From positions 62,001 to 126,000 of the forward strand of contig NZ_AYKG01000045.1 in assembly GCF_003788585.1 (NCBI RefSeq): 64,000 bases of DNA. Reading direction: 5' to 3'. Numbering within the stretch: position 1 is the first letter of the stretch; the number at the start of each line of letters is the position of its first letter. Positions 53,757 to 64,000 of the stretch are shown piece by piece. The position numbers and the translations under genes are program-made. The notes under the pieces are model-generated. The model saw only the letters and a program-made list of their open reading frames with translations, had not been told where the DNA came from and ran no database searches. Origin of the DNA: Salinisphaera japonica YTM-1 (lineage in GTDB: Bacteria; Pseudomonadota; Gammaproteobacteria; Nevskiales; Salinisphaeraceae).

Positions 53757-53867
53757 CTGCGAAAAGACCGGGCCACCGTGAGGCCTTGCAACATGCAACG
53801 CCGTTCACGGGGCCTGGTGTCTTGTCGTCCCAGGAGAGAACAGTCTCCTGCGGGCGCTGGGCGTGAT

Positions 53868-55523
<1,656 letters not shown>

Positions 55524-55570
55524 TTAATCCTTTATTGCGGTTATCGAACGTCGCTAGCGTGGCGTGGGCG

Positions 55571-55858
55571 TTAGCCCAGCACCGCCAGGATGTCGTCTTC
55601 GCGCATCACGACGACTTCTTCACCGTCGATCTTGATTTCCGTGCCCGAGAACTTGCCGAACATGACCTTGTCACCCACGGCGACTTCCGGCTTGCGCACG
55701 TCACCGTTTTCCAGCGCCTTGCCGTTGCCCACGGCAACCACTTCACCGCGCTGGGGCTTCTCGGCCGCCGAATCGGGGATCACGATTCCGCCGGGCGTTT
55801 TCTGCTCTTCTTCGAGCCGCTTGATGACGACGCGATCATGTAGAGGACGGATATTCAT
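55571..55858 (-). CDS. groS: 10-kDa co-chaperonin GroES
   Basis: A 95-aa protein with the canonical start [18 protein letters not shown], the mobile-loop region [16 protein letters not shown], and the end [13 protein letters not shown]. The ATG at 55858 has the strong GAGGAGAAGG before it; a GTG at 55864 would add two residues. First gene of the groESL operon. Confidence 0.98.
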   Translation of the reverse strand: MNIRPLHDRVVIKRLEEEQKTPGGIVIPDSAAEKPQRGEVVAVGNGKALENGDVRKPEVAVGDKVMFGKFSGTEIKIDGEEVVVMREDDILAVLG

Positions 55859-55957
55859 TGCCACCCTTCTCCTCGAAAGTTCAAAGGTTGTTGATTAAAA
55901 AGCATCGCGGGAGTCCCCCGCACCAGATCGCCGATTGGCAATCTTGATCAACGCCAT

Positions 55958-55985
55958 TCATGCGGCCTACAGCAGGGCTTTCAAG
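55958..55985 (-). promoter_or_regulatory. Sigma-32 (heat-shock) type promoter of groESL
   Basis: On the minus strand, CTTGAAA (55979-55985) is a perfect -35 and CCGCATGA (55958-55965) is close to the CCCCATNT -10, with a 13-bp spacer. It lies 100 bp upstream of groES. No CIRCE-type inverted repeat was seen. Confidence 0.75.
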
Positions 55986-56140
55986 AGTTGAGCCGGTTTT
56001 TTTTGGCTGACGCGTCGTGTACTCGAGAGGCTTCGGATGCACCCAAAAACTGAAACGATTCCTTGTCACATTAGCACGAGCGCAGTATCTTCCGACGATA
56101 GTTACACGCCGACGACACGCTCGGCATTCAAGGAGGAGTC

Positions 56141-57436
56141 ATGGCTGAATTCACCCCGCGCCGAGTCGCCATCGTCGGCGGCGCCCGTATCCCGTTCTGT
56201 CGCTCGAACACCGAGTACTCGCATCAGTCGAACCAGGACTTGCTGACTGCGGCCTTCAAGGCGCTGTCAACCAAGTACAAGCTGGCCGGCGAGCGTATCG
56301 GCGAAGTCTCGGCGGGCGCCGTGCTCAAGCACAGCAGCGATTTCAATCTCACCCGCGAGGCCGTGCTCGGCACCGATCTGGATCCGCACACCCCGGCGTT
56401 TGACGTACAGGCCGCCTGTGGCACCTCCCTGCAGACCGCGGTACTGCTGGCCAACAAGATCGCGATGGGCCAGATCGATTCGGCCATCGCCGGCGGCTCG
56501 GACACCACCTCGGATGCCCCAATCGCCGTCAATGAAGAACTGCGCAAGATCCTGCTCGACGTCAACCGAGCCAAGACCGGCGGTCAACGGGCCAAGCTGT
56601 TGGCCAAGATCCGCCCGCGGCATCTGGCACCCAACCTGCCTTCGGTGACCGAGCCGCGTACCGGCATGTCCATGGGCGAGCACTGTGAGCTGATGGCCAA
56701 GGAATGGAAGATCAGTCGGCGCGCCCAGGACGAGCTGGCCATGGCCAGTCACAAGAACGCCGCCCAGGCCTATGTCGACGGCTTCTATGATGATCTGGTC
56801 TTCCCGTATCTGGGCGTGGAGCGCGATAACAACATGCGCCCGGATTCCAGCCTGGAGAAGCTGTCCAAGCTCAAGCCCTCCTTCGATCGCGAGAACGGCA
56901 CGCTGACCGCGGCCAACTCCACGCCGCTCACCGACGGCGCCTCGTCCGTGTTGTTGGCCAGCGAGGAATGGGCCAAGGCGCGCGGCCTGCCGATTCTGGC
57001 TTATCTGACGCCGTACTCGCGCACCGCGGCCGTGGATTACGTCGACGGCGGCGAAGGGCTGCTGATGTCGCCGACCTATGCCGTGGCGGATATGCTCGAT
57101 GCGGCGGGCCTCACGCTTCAGGACTTCGATTTCTACGAGATTCACGAGGCCTTCGCGGCTCAGGTGCTGTGCACCCTCAAGGCGTGGGAGTCGAAGAAAT
57201 ACTGCGAGGAGAAGCTGGGTCGGTCTGAGCCGCTGGGCTCGATCGATACCACCAAGCTCAACGTCAAGGGCTCGTCGCTGGGTGTGGGGCATCCGTTCGC
57301 GGCCACCGGCGCGCGCATCGTGGGCACGCTGGCCAAGATCCTGCATCAGGCCGGGCCCAACAAGCGCGGGCTGATCTCGGTCTGTGCCGCCGGCGGCCAG
57401 GGCATCACCGCGATTCTGGAATCCGCGGACAGCTGA
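56141..57436 (+). CDS. Acetyl-CoA C-acyltransferase (thiolase, FadI-like)
   Basis: A 431-aa thiolase: VAIVGGARIPFCRS, FDVQAACGTSLQTA (active-site Cys93), NSTPLTDGASSVLLAS, FDFYEIHEAFAAQVL, SSLGVGHPFAATGARI and SVCAAGGQGITAILE. The length and the insertion after ALAGGSDTTSDAP match the FadI type rather than the short PhaA type. It acts in beta-oxidation or acetoacetyl-CoA metabolism. It has AAGGAGG before the ATG and stands alone, divergent from groES, with its own terminator. Confidence 0.9.
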   Translation: MAEFTPRRVAIVGGARIPFCRSNTEYSHQSNQDLLTAAFKALSTKYKLAGERIGEVSAGAVLKHSSDFNLTREAVLGTDLDPHTPAFDVQAACGTSLQTAVLLANKIAMGQIDSAIAGGSDTTSDAPIAVNEELRKILLDVNRAKTGGQRAKLLAKIRPRHLAPNLPSVTEPRTGMSMGEHCELMAKEWKISRRAQDELAMASHKNAAQAYVDGFYDDLVFPYLGVERDNNMRPDSSLEKLSKLKPSFDRENGTLTAANSTPLTDGASSVLLASEEWAKARGLPILAYLTPYSRTAAVDYVDGGEGLLMSPTYAVADMLDAAGLTLQDFDFYEIHEAFAAQVLCTLKAWESKKYCEEKLGRSEPLGSIDTTKLNVKGSSLGVGHPFAATGARIVGTLAKILHQAGPNKRGLISVCAAGGQGITAILESADS

Positions 57437-57465
57437 TCCGCCGGATGACAATTAAATGACCAGAT

Positions 57466-57492
57466 GACGGGCTTTCGGGCCCGTCTTTTTTT
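57466..57492 (+). terminator. Rho-independent terminator of the thiolase gene
   Basis: GACGGGC (57466-57472) and GCCCGTC (57479-57485) form a 7-bp GC-rich stem with a six-base loop, and eight T follow (57484-57491). It begins 29 bp after the stop. Confidence 0.9.
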
Positions 57493-57514
57493 CTCGGGCG
57501 GCGGACTCGTCTAG

Positions 57515-57794
57515 GGCCTGTTGCCGTTTCATACGAGTCCGCGCCAAGCGCTGTTTTGCGGCAAGACGAGGCGTAGCCCGCGCCGCGCAGTCATTCTGCG
57601 CTAGTGGGCTAGAACGCTGTATTGCCGCAAAACAGCGCTTGTCCCGAAGGGTTGGGCCGCCCATAAAAATTGAAGATGGGCGCCCTGCGGCGTTGCGAGT
57701 CTTGATCGTGGCACGCCACGACGCGGCAACTCGCGCCTTGCAGGACACGATTTGCGGACGCCAACGCGGCGCTCGCATGAAACGGCAACAGGCC
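57515..57794. mobile_element. MITE-like 280-bp element with 18-bp terminal inverted repeats
   Basis: The ends GGCCTGTTGCCGTTTCAT and its exact reverse complement (57777-57794) are perfect inverted repeats, and both are flanked by CTAG (57511-57514, 57795-57798). A 4-bp CTAG duplication and a GGCCTGTTG end resemble IS5-group elements. Inside, a 20-bp perfect inverted repeat (57545-57564 and 57622-57641, AAGCGCTGTTTTGCGGCAA) plus smaller nested hairpins would fold into long stems. There is no transposase gene, so it would need one in trans. It lies between the thiolase terminator and the transporter start. Confidence 0.82.
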
Positions 57795-57830
57795 CTAGGC
57801 TATCGCGGGTCTTTCGCCCTGGCCTGCTCG

Positions 57831-59162
57831 ATGCAACGCGACCACTGGACCTCTCGTTTCGGCTTCATCATGGCCACTGCCGGGTCGGCCGTGGGCCTGG
57901 GCAATATCTGGAAGTTTCCGTACATGGCCGGGGCTCATGGCGGCGGCGCCTTTCTGGTGCTGTACCTGGTCTGTGTGTTGGGCTTTGGCCTGTCGCTGGT
58001 CATTGCCGAGCTGCTCGTCGGCCGCATGAGCCGGCTCAACCCGGTGGGCGCCTATCGCAAGGTGGCCGGCGGTGCCTGGCCGGCCGTGGGTGCACTGGGC
58101 GTGTTCACGGCGATCATCATCCTGTCGTTCTATTGCGTGGTGGCCGGCTGGACCATCGCGTATCTGGTCTATGCCGTGGAGGGGACGCTCACCCCGACTC
58201 GAGCCGGCGGGCTGGATGCCCTGTTCGATAACCTCATCGGCAGCGGGTTGACGCCATTGCTGTATGCCTTTGGCTTCGTCATCGCCACGATTCTCATCGT
58301 GGCTCGTGGCGTGGGCCGCGGCATCGAGCGCGCCTCAAAACTGTTCATGCCGCTGCTGGTGGTTCTGTTGCTGGTGATGGCTATCCGCGCGCTTACCCTG
58401 CCCGGAGCCACCGACGGCCTGTGGTTTTTCCTCAAGCCCGATTTCAGTGCGCTCGACGGTGCAACCGCTTCGGCGGCACTCGGCCAGGCGTTCTTTTCGT
58501 TATCGCTGGGACTGGGCGGCCTGATCACCTACGGCTCGTATATGTCGTCACAGCAGCATCTGGGGCGTGACGCGCTGGCGGTTGTGCTGCTGGATACGGG
58601 TATCGCCATTCTGGCCGGCTTGATGATCATCCCCACGATGTTCGCGGCCGGCATGACACCCGATCAGGGCGGGCCTGGCACCACGTTCAAGGTGCTGCCG
58701 GCGGTGTTCGCCAGCCTGCCCGGCGGGCACTGGATCGCGATCGGGTTTTTCGCCCTTCTGGTGCTGGCGGCCCTGACCTCGTCGATCTCGATGCTCGAGC
58801 CGGTGGTGGCGTATCTGGTGGACGAGCGCCGCGTGTCTCGTACCAAAGCCGCGTGGCTTGCCGGGGCCGTTTGCATGATGCTGGCCGTGCCGGTATCGCT
58901 GTCTTTTGGTGCCTGGCAGGGCGTGACGCTGTTCGGGATGACGCTGTTCGGGCTGTTCGATTATTTCGCCAGCAACCTGTCGCTGCCCTTCGGCGGCCTG
59001 ATGATTGCGATCGTGGTGGGCTGGATTCTCGGGCCGAAAGCGATCGCCGCGATCGGCCCGGCGGGCAGCACGCCGGGCCTGTGGGCGCAGGGCTGGCTGT
59101 TCGTGGTGCGCTTCATCGCCCCCGCGGGCATCGTCTGGATCCTGGTACAGGGGCTGCTCTAG
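57831..59162 (+). CDS. Na+:neurotransmitter symporter-family transporter (copy 1)
   Basis: A 443-aa protein with about 12 membrane segments. It starts MQRDHWTSRFGFIMATAGSA, followed by VGLGNIWKFPYMAGAHGGGA, the signature of TM1/TM2 in the NSS (LeuT) family with the unwound GLGNIWKFPY Na+ site. It would import an amino acid or similar solute with Na+. The ATG at 57831 is chosen; the longer frame from 57639 runs through the MITE-like element. The next gene is a close paralogue. Confidence 0.9.
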   Translation: MQRDHWTSRFGFIMATAGSAVGLGNIWKFPYMAGAHGGGAFLVLYLVCVLGFGLSLVIAELLVGRMSRLNPVGAYRKVAGGAWPAVGALGVFTAIIILSFYCVVAGWTIAYLVYAVEGTLTPTRAGGLDALFDNLIGSGLTPLLYAFGFVIATILIVARGVGRGIERASKLFMPLLVVLLLVMAIRALTLPGATDGLWFFLKPDFSALDGATASAALGQAFFSLSLGLGGLITYGSYMSSQQHLGRDALAVVLLDTGIAILAGLMIIPTMFAAGMTPDQGGPGTTFKVLPAVFASLPGGHWIAIGFFALLVLAALTSSISMLEPVVAYLVDERRVSRTKAAWLAGAVCMMLAVPVSLSFGAWQGVTLFGMTLFGLFDYFASNLSLPFGGLMIAIVVGWILGPKAIAAIGPAGSTPGLWAQGWLFVVRFIAPAGIVWILVQGLL

Positions 59163-59263
59163 GTCACATCGAGGGCAAACACCGAAAACACACGCGACAA
59201 CGAGCGCGTGTGCACGCCAATTGCATGACGCTACAAACCAAGCACGACAAGGATGACGGATTG

Positions 59264-60604
59264 ATGACACAACAACGGGGGCAATGGGGCACGCGGCTCG
59301 GCTTCATCATGGCGGCGGCCGGCTCGGCCGTGGGCCTGGGCAATATCTGGAAGTTCCCCTACATGACGGGCGAGAACGGCGGGGGCGCGTTTCTCGTCAT
59401 CTATATGGTCTGCATCGTGGTCTTCGGCTTTTCGCTGGTCATGGCCGAGCTGGTGCTCGGGCGCATGGCCCAGAAGACGCCGGTGGCCGCGTTTCGCGAG
59501 ATCGCCGGGCGGCGCTGGTCGCCGGTGGGCGGGCTGGCCGTGCTCACCGCGTTCGTGATCGATTCGTTCTATGTCGTGGTGGCCGGCTGGACGCTGGCCT
59601 ATATCGGCTTTGAGGCCTCGGGGGCGCTGGCCACGACCAACAGCGAAACACTCTCGGCCACTTTCAATGACCTGATCGGCAGTCCGATCCAGCCGATCCT
59701 TTATGCCGGGGCGTTCACCATCGCCTGTGCGGCGGTGGTCATCGGCGGCGTGGGTTCAGGCATCGAGCGGGCATCCAAGCTGTTGATGCCGGTGCTGTTC
59801 GTGCTGCTGGTCGCGCTGGTGGTGCGCGCGGTGACGTTGCCGGGCGCGGCCGAAGGGCTCGAATTCTTCTTCGTGCCGGACTTCTCCAAGGTAACGGGCG
59901 AGACGCTGACCGCGGCGATCGGCCAGGCGTTTTTCTCGTTGTCACTGGGCATGGCGGCGATGGTGACCTATGGCTCGTACATACCACGCGAGCGCAATCT
60001 GCCGGCCGATGCGTTTGCCGTGGTCTCGTTGGATACGCTGATCGCCGTGTTGGCCGGTTGCATGGTGCTGCCGGCGATGTTCGCGGCCGGCCTGTCGCCG
60101 GGCGACGGCGGCGCCGGAGCGACGTTTCTCGTGTTGCCGGCGGTCTTTGATGCCATGCCCGGCGGCGCGCTGTTCGGCGTGGCTTTCTTCTCCCTTCTGG
60201 CAGTGGCGGCACTCACCTCGGCCGTGTCGCTGCTCGAGGCGGTGGTCTGTTACCTGTTCGATGAATACGGGCTCAGCCGGGCGAAAGCCACGATCGGCTC
60301 GTCCGTGGCATTGTTCTTGCTGGCCATTCCCTCCTCGCTGTCGTTCGGGCTGTTGGCCGGCGCCAAGCTGTTCGGCATGAGCTTCTTCGACCTGCTGGAT
60401 TACGTGACCAGCTCGATCGCCCTGCCGCTGGGCGGCTTGCTGACCGCGCTGTGCATGGGCTGGGTCGTGGGGCCAAGAGCGGCCCAAGCACTGTCGCCGG
60501 CCGGCCGCTCCGCACCGCGCTGGGCCGCATTCTGGTTGTTCGTGCTGCGGTTCGTGGCACCGCTGGGTATCGGCTGGATTCTGGTACAAGGACTGATCGG
60601 CTAG
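59264..60604 (+). CDS. Na+:neurotransmitter symporter-family transporter (copy 2)
   Basis: A 446-aa protein: GTRLGFIMAAAGSAVGLGNI followed by WKFPYMTGENGGGAF, TM1 and TM2 of the NSS family, with about 12 membrane segments. It is closely related to the gene upstream (101 bp away), so the two are tandem duplicates that may differ in substrate. The ATG at 59264 or at 59225 are both possible starts. A hairpin (CACACGCG at 59189 with CGCGTGTG at 59205) sits in the gap before it. Confidence 0.9.
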   Translation: MTQQRGQWGTRLGFIMAAAGSAVGLGNIWKFPYMTGENGGGAFLVIYMVCIVVFGFSLVMAELVLGRMAQKTPVAAFREIAGRRWSPVGGLAVLTAFVIDSFYVVVAGWTLAYIGFEASGALATTNSETLSATFNDLIGSPIQPILYAGAFTIACAAVVIGGVGSGIERASKLLMPVLFVLLVALVVRAVTLPGAAEGLEFFFVPDFSKVTGETLTAAIGQAFFSLSLGMAAMVTYGSYIPRERNLPADAFAVVSLDTLIAVLAGCMVLPAMFAAGLSPGDGGAGATFLVLPAVFDAMPGGALFGVAFFSLLAVAALTSAVSLLEAVVCYLFDEYGLSRAKATIGSSVALFLLAIPSSLSFGLLAGAKLFGMSFFDLLDYVTSSIALPLGGLLTALCMGWVVGPRAAQALSPAGRSAPRWAAFWLFVLRFVAPLGIGWILVQGLIG

Positions 60605-60657
60605 CTACCGCGCGGGCCGTATTCGGCCCGTGATCGTATTCAAACCAAGGGGGCTTT

Positions 60658-61995
60658 ATGGACACGATAACGACGCTGTTATCCACGATTTCGGGCTGGG
60701 TATGGGGCCCGGTCATGCTCGCACTGCTGCTGGGCACGGGCATTTATCTCACGTTGGGCTTGCGCGGTATTCCGCAGCGCAAGCTGTTCTACGGTTTTTC
60801 CATGCTGTTCGCCGGGCGACGACAGACCAGCCAGCCGGGCGACATTACGCCCTTCCAGGCGCTGGCCACTGCGCTATCGGCCACGGTGGGCACGGGCAAT
60901 ATCGCCGGCGTGGCCACGGCGATCCATCTGGGTGGGCCGGGGGCCGTGTTCTGGATGTGGGTCACCGCGCTGGTGGGCATGGCCACCAAGTACGGCGAGG
61001 CCGTTCTGGCCGTGAATTATCGCCAGACCAATGCAACAGGCCAGTACGTGGGCGGGCCGATGTATTACATTCGCAACGGGTTGGGCGATAACTGGCGCTG
61101 GCTGGCGTTTCTGTTCGCGCTGTTCGCCACGATTGCCGCTTTTGGTATCGGCAATACCGTGCAATCGAATTCGGTATCGCAGGTATTGGCCGAATCGTCT
61201 CTTGCCGTGCCGACCTGGTTGACCGGGCTGGTGCTGGCCGCCGGCGTGGCCATGGTGGTGCTCGGCGGCGTGCAACGCCTGGCCCGAGTGACCGAAAAGC
61301 TCGTGCCGTTCATGGCCGTGGTCTATGTCATCGGTGCGCTCGCGGTGCTGGCCTTCAATATCGAAGGCGTGCCGGGGGCCTTCTCGCTGATCGTGACCGA
61401 TGCGTTCACGGGCACGGCCGCGGCCGGCGGGTTTGCCGGGGCCGGCGTGCTGATGGCCATACGTTTTGGCGTGGCCCGCGGTATCTTTTCCAACGAGGCC
61501 GGGCTGGGCAGCGCGCCCATCGCCCATGCCGCGGCCCGCACCGACAGCCCGGTGCGTCAGGGCGTGGTGGCGATGCTGGGTACGTTTATCGATACCATCA
61601 TCGTGTGCAGCCTGACCGCGCTGGTCATCATCGCTACCGGCGCTTGGGACAGCAGCTCGACCGGGGCCACACTCTCCGCCGAGGCCTTCACCAGCGGTCT
61701 GCCCGGCCCGGGCGGGGCGATCGTGTCTTTTGGTCTGGTGGTGTTCGCGTTCTCGACCATGCTGGCCTGGAGCTATTACGGCGAGCGCACGGCGGAATAT
61801 CTGCTGGGCAGCTGGGTGATCACGCCGTATCGCGTGCTCTGGGTGATCGCGGTGTTTGTCGGCGCGATCGCACAGCTCGATCTCGTCTGGCTGGTCGCCG
61901 ACGTCATGAACGCACTGATGGCCATCCCCAACCTGATCGCTCTGCTGTTGCTGTCACCGGTCGTTTTCCGGCTCACGCGGCGGTATTTCGGCTAG
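60658..61995 (+). CDS. Alanine/glycine:cation symporter family (AGCS)
   Basis: A 445-aa transporter: GTGIYLTLGLRGIPQRKLFYGFSMLF, the diagnostic ATALSATVGTGNIAGVATAIHLGGPGAVFWMW, TNATGQYVGGPMYYIRNGLG and IFSNEAGLGSAPIAHAAA. AGCS proteins import alanine or glycine with Na+. AAGGGGGC lies just upstream of the ATG. With the two NSS genes before it, it makes a run of three Na+-driven amino-acid uptake genes. Confidence 0.92.
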   Translation: MDTITTLLSTISGWVWGPVMLALLLGTGIYLTLGLRGIPQRKLFYGFSMLFAGRRQTSQPGDITPFQALATALSATVGTGNIAGVATAIHLGGPGAVFWMWVTALVGMATKYGEAVLAVNYRQTNATGQYVGGPMYYIRNGLGDNWRWLAFLFALFATIAAFGIGNTVQSNSVSQVLAESSLAVPTWLTGLVLAAGVAMVVLGGVQRLARVTEKLVPFMAVVYVIGALAVLAFNIEGVPGAFSLIVTDAFTGTAAAGGFAGAGVLMAIRFGVARGIFSNEAGLGSAPIAHAAARTDSPVRQGVVAMLGTFIDTIIVCSLTALVIIATGAWDSSSTGATLSAEAFTSGLPGPGGAIVSFGLVVFAFSTMLAWSYYGERTAEYLLGSWVITPYRVLWVIAVFVGAIAQLDLVWLVADVMNALMAIPNLIALLLLSPVVFRLTRRYFG

Positions 61996-62105
61996 CCCCG
62001 TGGCCAACAGGTTGTTGATCCATCCGCCTTGCATCCGCGGCGCGACAACCCAAGTATGAGGATTGCGCATTGATGTCGCCCAACCAATAGCAAGGATTGA
62101 TCGAG

Positions 62106-63107
62106 ATGAGCCGCCAGGATCAAACGCCGGTCGGCGTGCTGTTCACCAACCTGGGCAGCCCGGACGATACGTCCACGCCGGCCGTGCGCCGGTATCTGCG
62201 CGAGTTTCTATCCGACTCGCGCGTGATCGATCTCAACCGCGCGGTCTGGCTGCCGCTGCTTTACGGGGTGATTCTGACCTTTCGTCCGAGGAAGTCGGCC
62301 GAAGCGTATCGCACGGTCTGGATGGATGAAGGCTCGCCGCTGATCATCTATGCCCGGCGCCAGGTGGCCGGCATCCAGGCCAAGCTCGATGCACAGCTGG
62401 AAACGCCGGTGGTCGTGGCGCTGGGCATGCGCTATGGCAATCCCTCGATCGAGGCCGGCCTGGAAGAGCTGCACGCGGCCGGCTGCAAGAAGGTGCTGGT
62501 TTTTCCAGCCTATCCACAGTATTCGGCGACCACCGTGGCCACGACCTTCGACAAGGTCAGCGAAGTGCTCGAGGACTGGCCCGAGCCGCCCCGGCTGCGC
62601 CAGATCAACCGTTATCGCCAGGATTCCGGCTATATCGGGGCGCTGGCGAACTCGGTGCGCGAACACTGGGAGGCGCACGGGCGCGCCGACAAACTCGTGA
62701 TGAGCTTTCACGGCATTCCCAAGCGCTATGTCAAACAGGGTGATCCCTACCCGCGTGACTGTGGCGAGACCGCGCGTCTGCTGGCCGCCGAGCTGGGCCT
62801 GGGGCGTAACGACTACAAGGTCTGCTTTCAAAGCCGTTTCGGCCGCGAGCCCTGGCTACAGCCTTATCTCGACGAGACCATGAAGGCCTGGGGCAAATCC
62901 GACGATATTCATACCGTGGATGTCATGTGTCCCGGTTTTTCCTCCGACTGTCTGGAGACGCTCGAAGAGATCAAGGAAGAAAACCGCGAGTACTTCGAGG
63001 ACAACGGCGGTGAGGCCCTGCGCTATATCCCCGCCCTCAATGATCGCGATGATCATATCGAGATGTTCACGCGCCTCATTCGGGAAGAACTGGCGGGCTG
63101 GGTCTGA
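62106..63107 (+). CDS. hemH: Ferrochelatase
   Basis: A 333-aa protein: GVLFTNLGSPDDTSTPAVRR, YLREFLSDSRVIDL, DEGSPLIIYARRQVAGIQA, VFPAYPQYSATTVATTFD, VMSFHGIPKRYVKQGDPY (with the metal-binding His of SFHGIP) and MCPGFSSDCLETLEEI. It inserts Fe(II) into protoporphyrin IX, the last step of haem synthesis. The ATG at 62106 has AAGGA nine bases upstream. Its stop overlaps the sohB start by one base (TGATG). Confidence 0.95.
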   Translation: MSRQDQTPVGVLFTNLGSPDDTSTPAVRRYLREFLSDSRVIDLNRAVWLPLLYGVILTFRPRKSAEAYRTVWMDEGSPLIIYARRQVAGIQAKLDAQLETPVVVALGMRYGNPSIEAGLEELHAAGCKKVLVFPAYPQYSATTVATTFDKVSEVLEDWPEPPRLRQINRYRQDSGYIGALANSVREHWEAHGRADKLVMSFHGIPKRYVKQGDPYPRDCGETARLLAAELGLGRNDYKVCFQSRFGREPWLQPYLDETMKAWGKSDDIHTVDVMCPGFSSDCLETLEEIKEENREYFEDNGGEALRYIPALNDRDDHIEMFTRLIREELAGWV

Positions 63108-64000
63108 TGGATATATTGATCGATCTCGCGGCCGACTACGGCCTGTTTCTGGCCAAGACCGCGACGCTCGTCGTCGCGGCCCTGCTGATCATAGGCACTC
63201 TTGTCTCGACCATCGCCGCTGCCCGCGTCGAGAAGAAATCCTCGCTCCGGATCGAGCGCGTCAACGAGCGCCTGACCCAGCTGGCCGATACCCTGGCCGG
63301 GGCGATGGATTCCAAGGCCGAGGCCAAGGCGCGTGCCAAAAAACGCAAGGCCCAGGCCAAGAAACGCGCGAAGGAACAACAGCCCGACGACACCTCGCGC
63401 CTGTTCGTGCTGGATTTCGACGGCGATATCCGAGCCTCGGCGGTTGAGCAGCTGCGCGAGTCGATCAACGGGCTGGTGCAGATCGCCGGCGAGCACGACG
63501 AAGTGTTGCTGCGCCTGGAGTCCGGCGGCGGGCTCGTGCACAGCTACGGTCTGGCCGCCTCACAGCTTGATCGCCTGCGCCAAGCGGGCATCAAACTTAC
63601 CGTGTCGGTCGATCGCGTGGCGGCCTCGGGCGGCTATATGATGGCCTGCGTGGGCGACCGGATCGTGGCGGCGCCGTTCGCCATCATCGGCTCGATCGGC
63701 GTGGTGGCCCAGCTGCCGAATTTTCATCGCTGGCTGGACGAGCGTCATATAGACGTCGAACTGCATACCGCGGGTGATCACAAACGCACGCTGACAATGT
63801 TCGGCAACAACAGTGATGCCGATCGCGAGAAGTTTCGCCAGGAACTCGATGATACCCATGGCCTGTTCAAGACCTTCGTGGCCGAGCATCGGCCCGGTCT
63901 GGATATCGATGCCGTGGCCACCGGCGAGCACTGGTATGGCCGCCAGGCGATCGACCGGCATCTGGTGGATGACATCGCCACCGGCGACGACCTGATGCTG
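63107..64000 (+). CDS. sohB: SohB inner-membrane serine peptidase (cut by window end)
   Basis: 298 residues are visible, open to the window end. A hydrophobic N-terminal segment (about 13-38) anchors it, followed by a charged Lys/Ala-rich linker (65-92). The S49 peptidase domain has RLFVLDFDGDIRASAVEQL, LLRLESGGGLVHSYGLAAS, RVAASGGYMMAC (catalytic Ser174) and AGDHKRTLTMFGNN (catalytic Lys226). SohB resembles SppA and acts at the periplasmic face of the inner membrane. Coupled to hemH by a 1-bp overlap. Confidence 0.94.
   Translation, partial: MDILIDLAADYGLFLAKTATLVVAALLIIGTLVSTIAAARVEKKSSLRIERVNERLTQLADTLAGAMDSKAEAKARAKKRKAQAKKRAKEQQPDDTSRLFVLDFDGDIRASAVEQLRESINGLVQIAGEHDEVLLRLESGGGLVHSYGLAASQLDRLRQAGIKLTVSVDRVAASGGYMMACVGDRIVAAPFAIIGSIGVVAQLPNFHRWLDERHIDVELHTAGDHKRTLTMFGNNSDADREKFRQELDDTHGLFKTFVAEHRPGLDIDAVATGEHWYGRQAIDRHLVDDIATGDDLML

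Noticed and set aside
56267-57451. 394-aa open frame opposite the thiolase
   Set aside because: It is antisense to a clear thiolase gene and is low-complexity in Arg, Gly and His. High-GC coding DNA gives such frames.
60613-60630. Hairpin CGGGCCG/CGGCCCG after the second NSS gene
   Set aside because: It has a good stem but no T run follows, so I do not call it a terminator.

Overview
The window reads as chromosomal DNA of a high-GC Gammaproteobacterium. The lipid A/inner-core genes (waaA, hldE, hldD, lpxL-like, kdkA-like), glnE, groESL, hemH and sohB all have that flavour. Two Na+:neurotransmitter-type symporters plus an Na+/alanine-type symporter point to a salt-adapted lineage. A Salinisphaera-like organism is my guess, but the sequence alone does not prove it.

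Layout. (1) 1-4291 is the right-hand end of an integrative element. It holds the 3' end of a large DNA methyltransferase (restriction-modification or defence type), about 1.4 kb of gene-free DNA with two families of short palindromic repeats, a dead IS3-family transposase, a tyrosine recombinase, and a displaced tRNA-Val 3' end that marks the junction. (2) 4390-53572 is a surface-polysaccharide/LPS region of about 49 kb, interrupted only by glnE (43569-46361). Strand changes are frequent and genes often overlap at start/stop codons. It encodes UDP-xylose synthase, GalE, WecB-type epimerase, a flippase, at least nine recognisable GT2/GT4 glycosyltransferases, a GT-C membrane transferase, a GT4-sulfotransferase fusion and a free-standing sulfotransferase, two sialyltransferase-like (GT29) proteins, two capsule-synthesis-like paralogues, and Kdo/heptose/lipid A enzymes. 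(3) Inside it, 33875-38080 is a compact nonulosonic-acid module: oxidoreductase, NeuB-type synthase with a cupin tail, HAD phosphatase, CMP-sugar synthetase. (4) 53722-64000 is housekeeping DNA: groESL with a heat-shock-type promoter, a thiolase, a MITE-like element, two tandem NSS symporters, an AGCS symporter, ferrochelatase and SohB (cut by the window end).

How the genes may work together. The inner core is built on Kdo and heptose (waaA, hldE, hldD, kdkA-like, YrbL-like kinase). UDP-xylose, UDP-galactose, possibly galactofuranose, UDP-ManNAc and a CMP-activated nine-carbon acid would be donors for many glycosyltransferases. The product would be flipped by the Wzx-like protein and decorated with sulfate. 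The best candidate for undescribed biology is the combination of the NeuB-cupin/HAD/CMP-synthetase cassette with two GT29-like enzymes that each carry a methyltransferase-like N-terminus, beside sulfotransferases. This suggests a sulfated, sialic-acid-like glycan.
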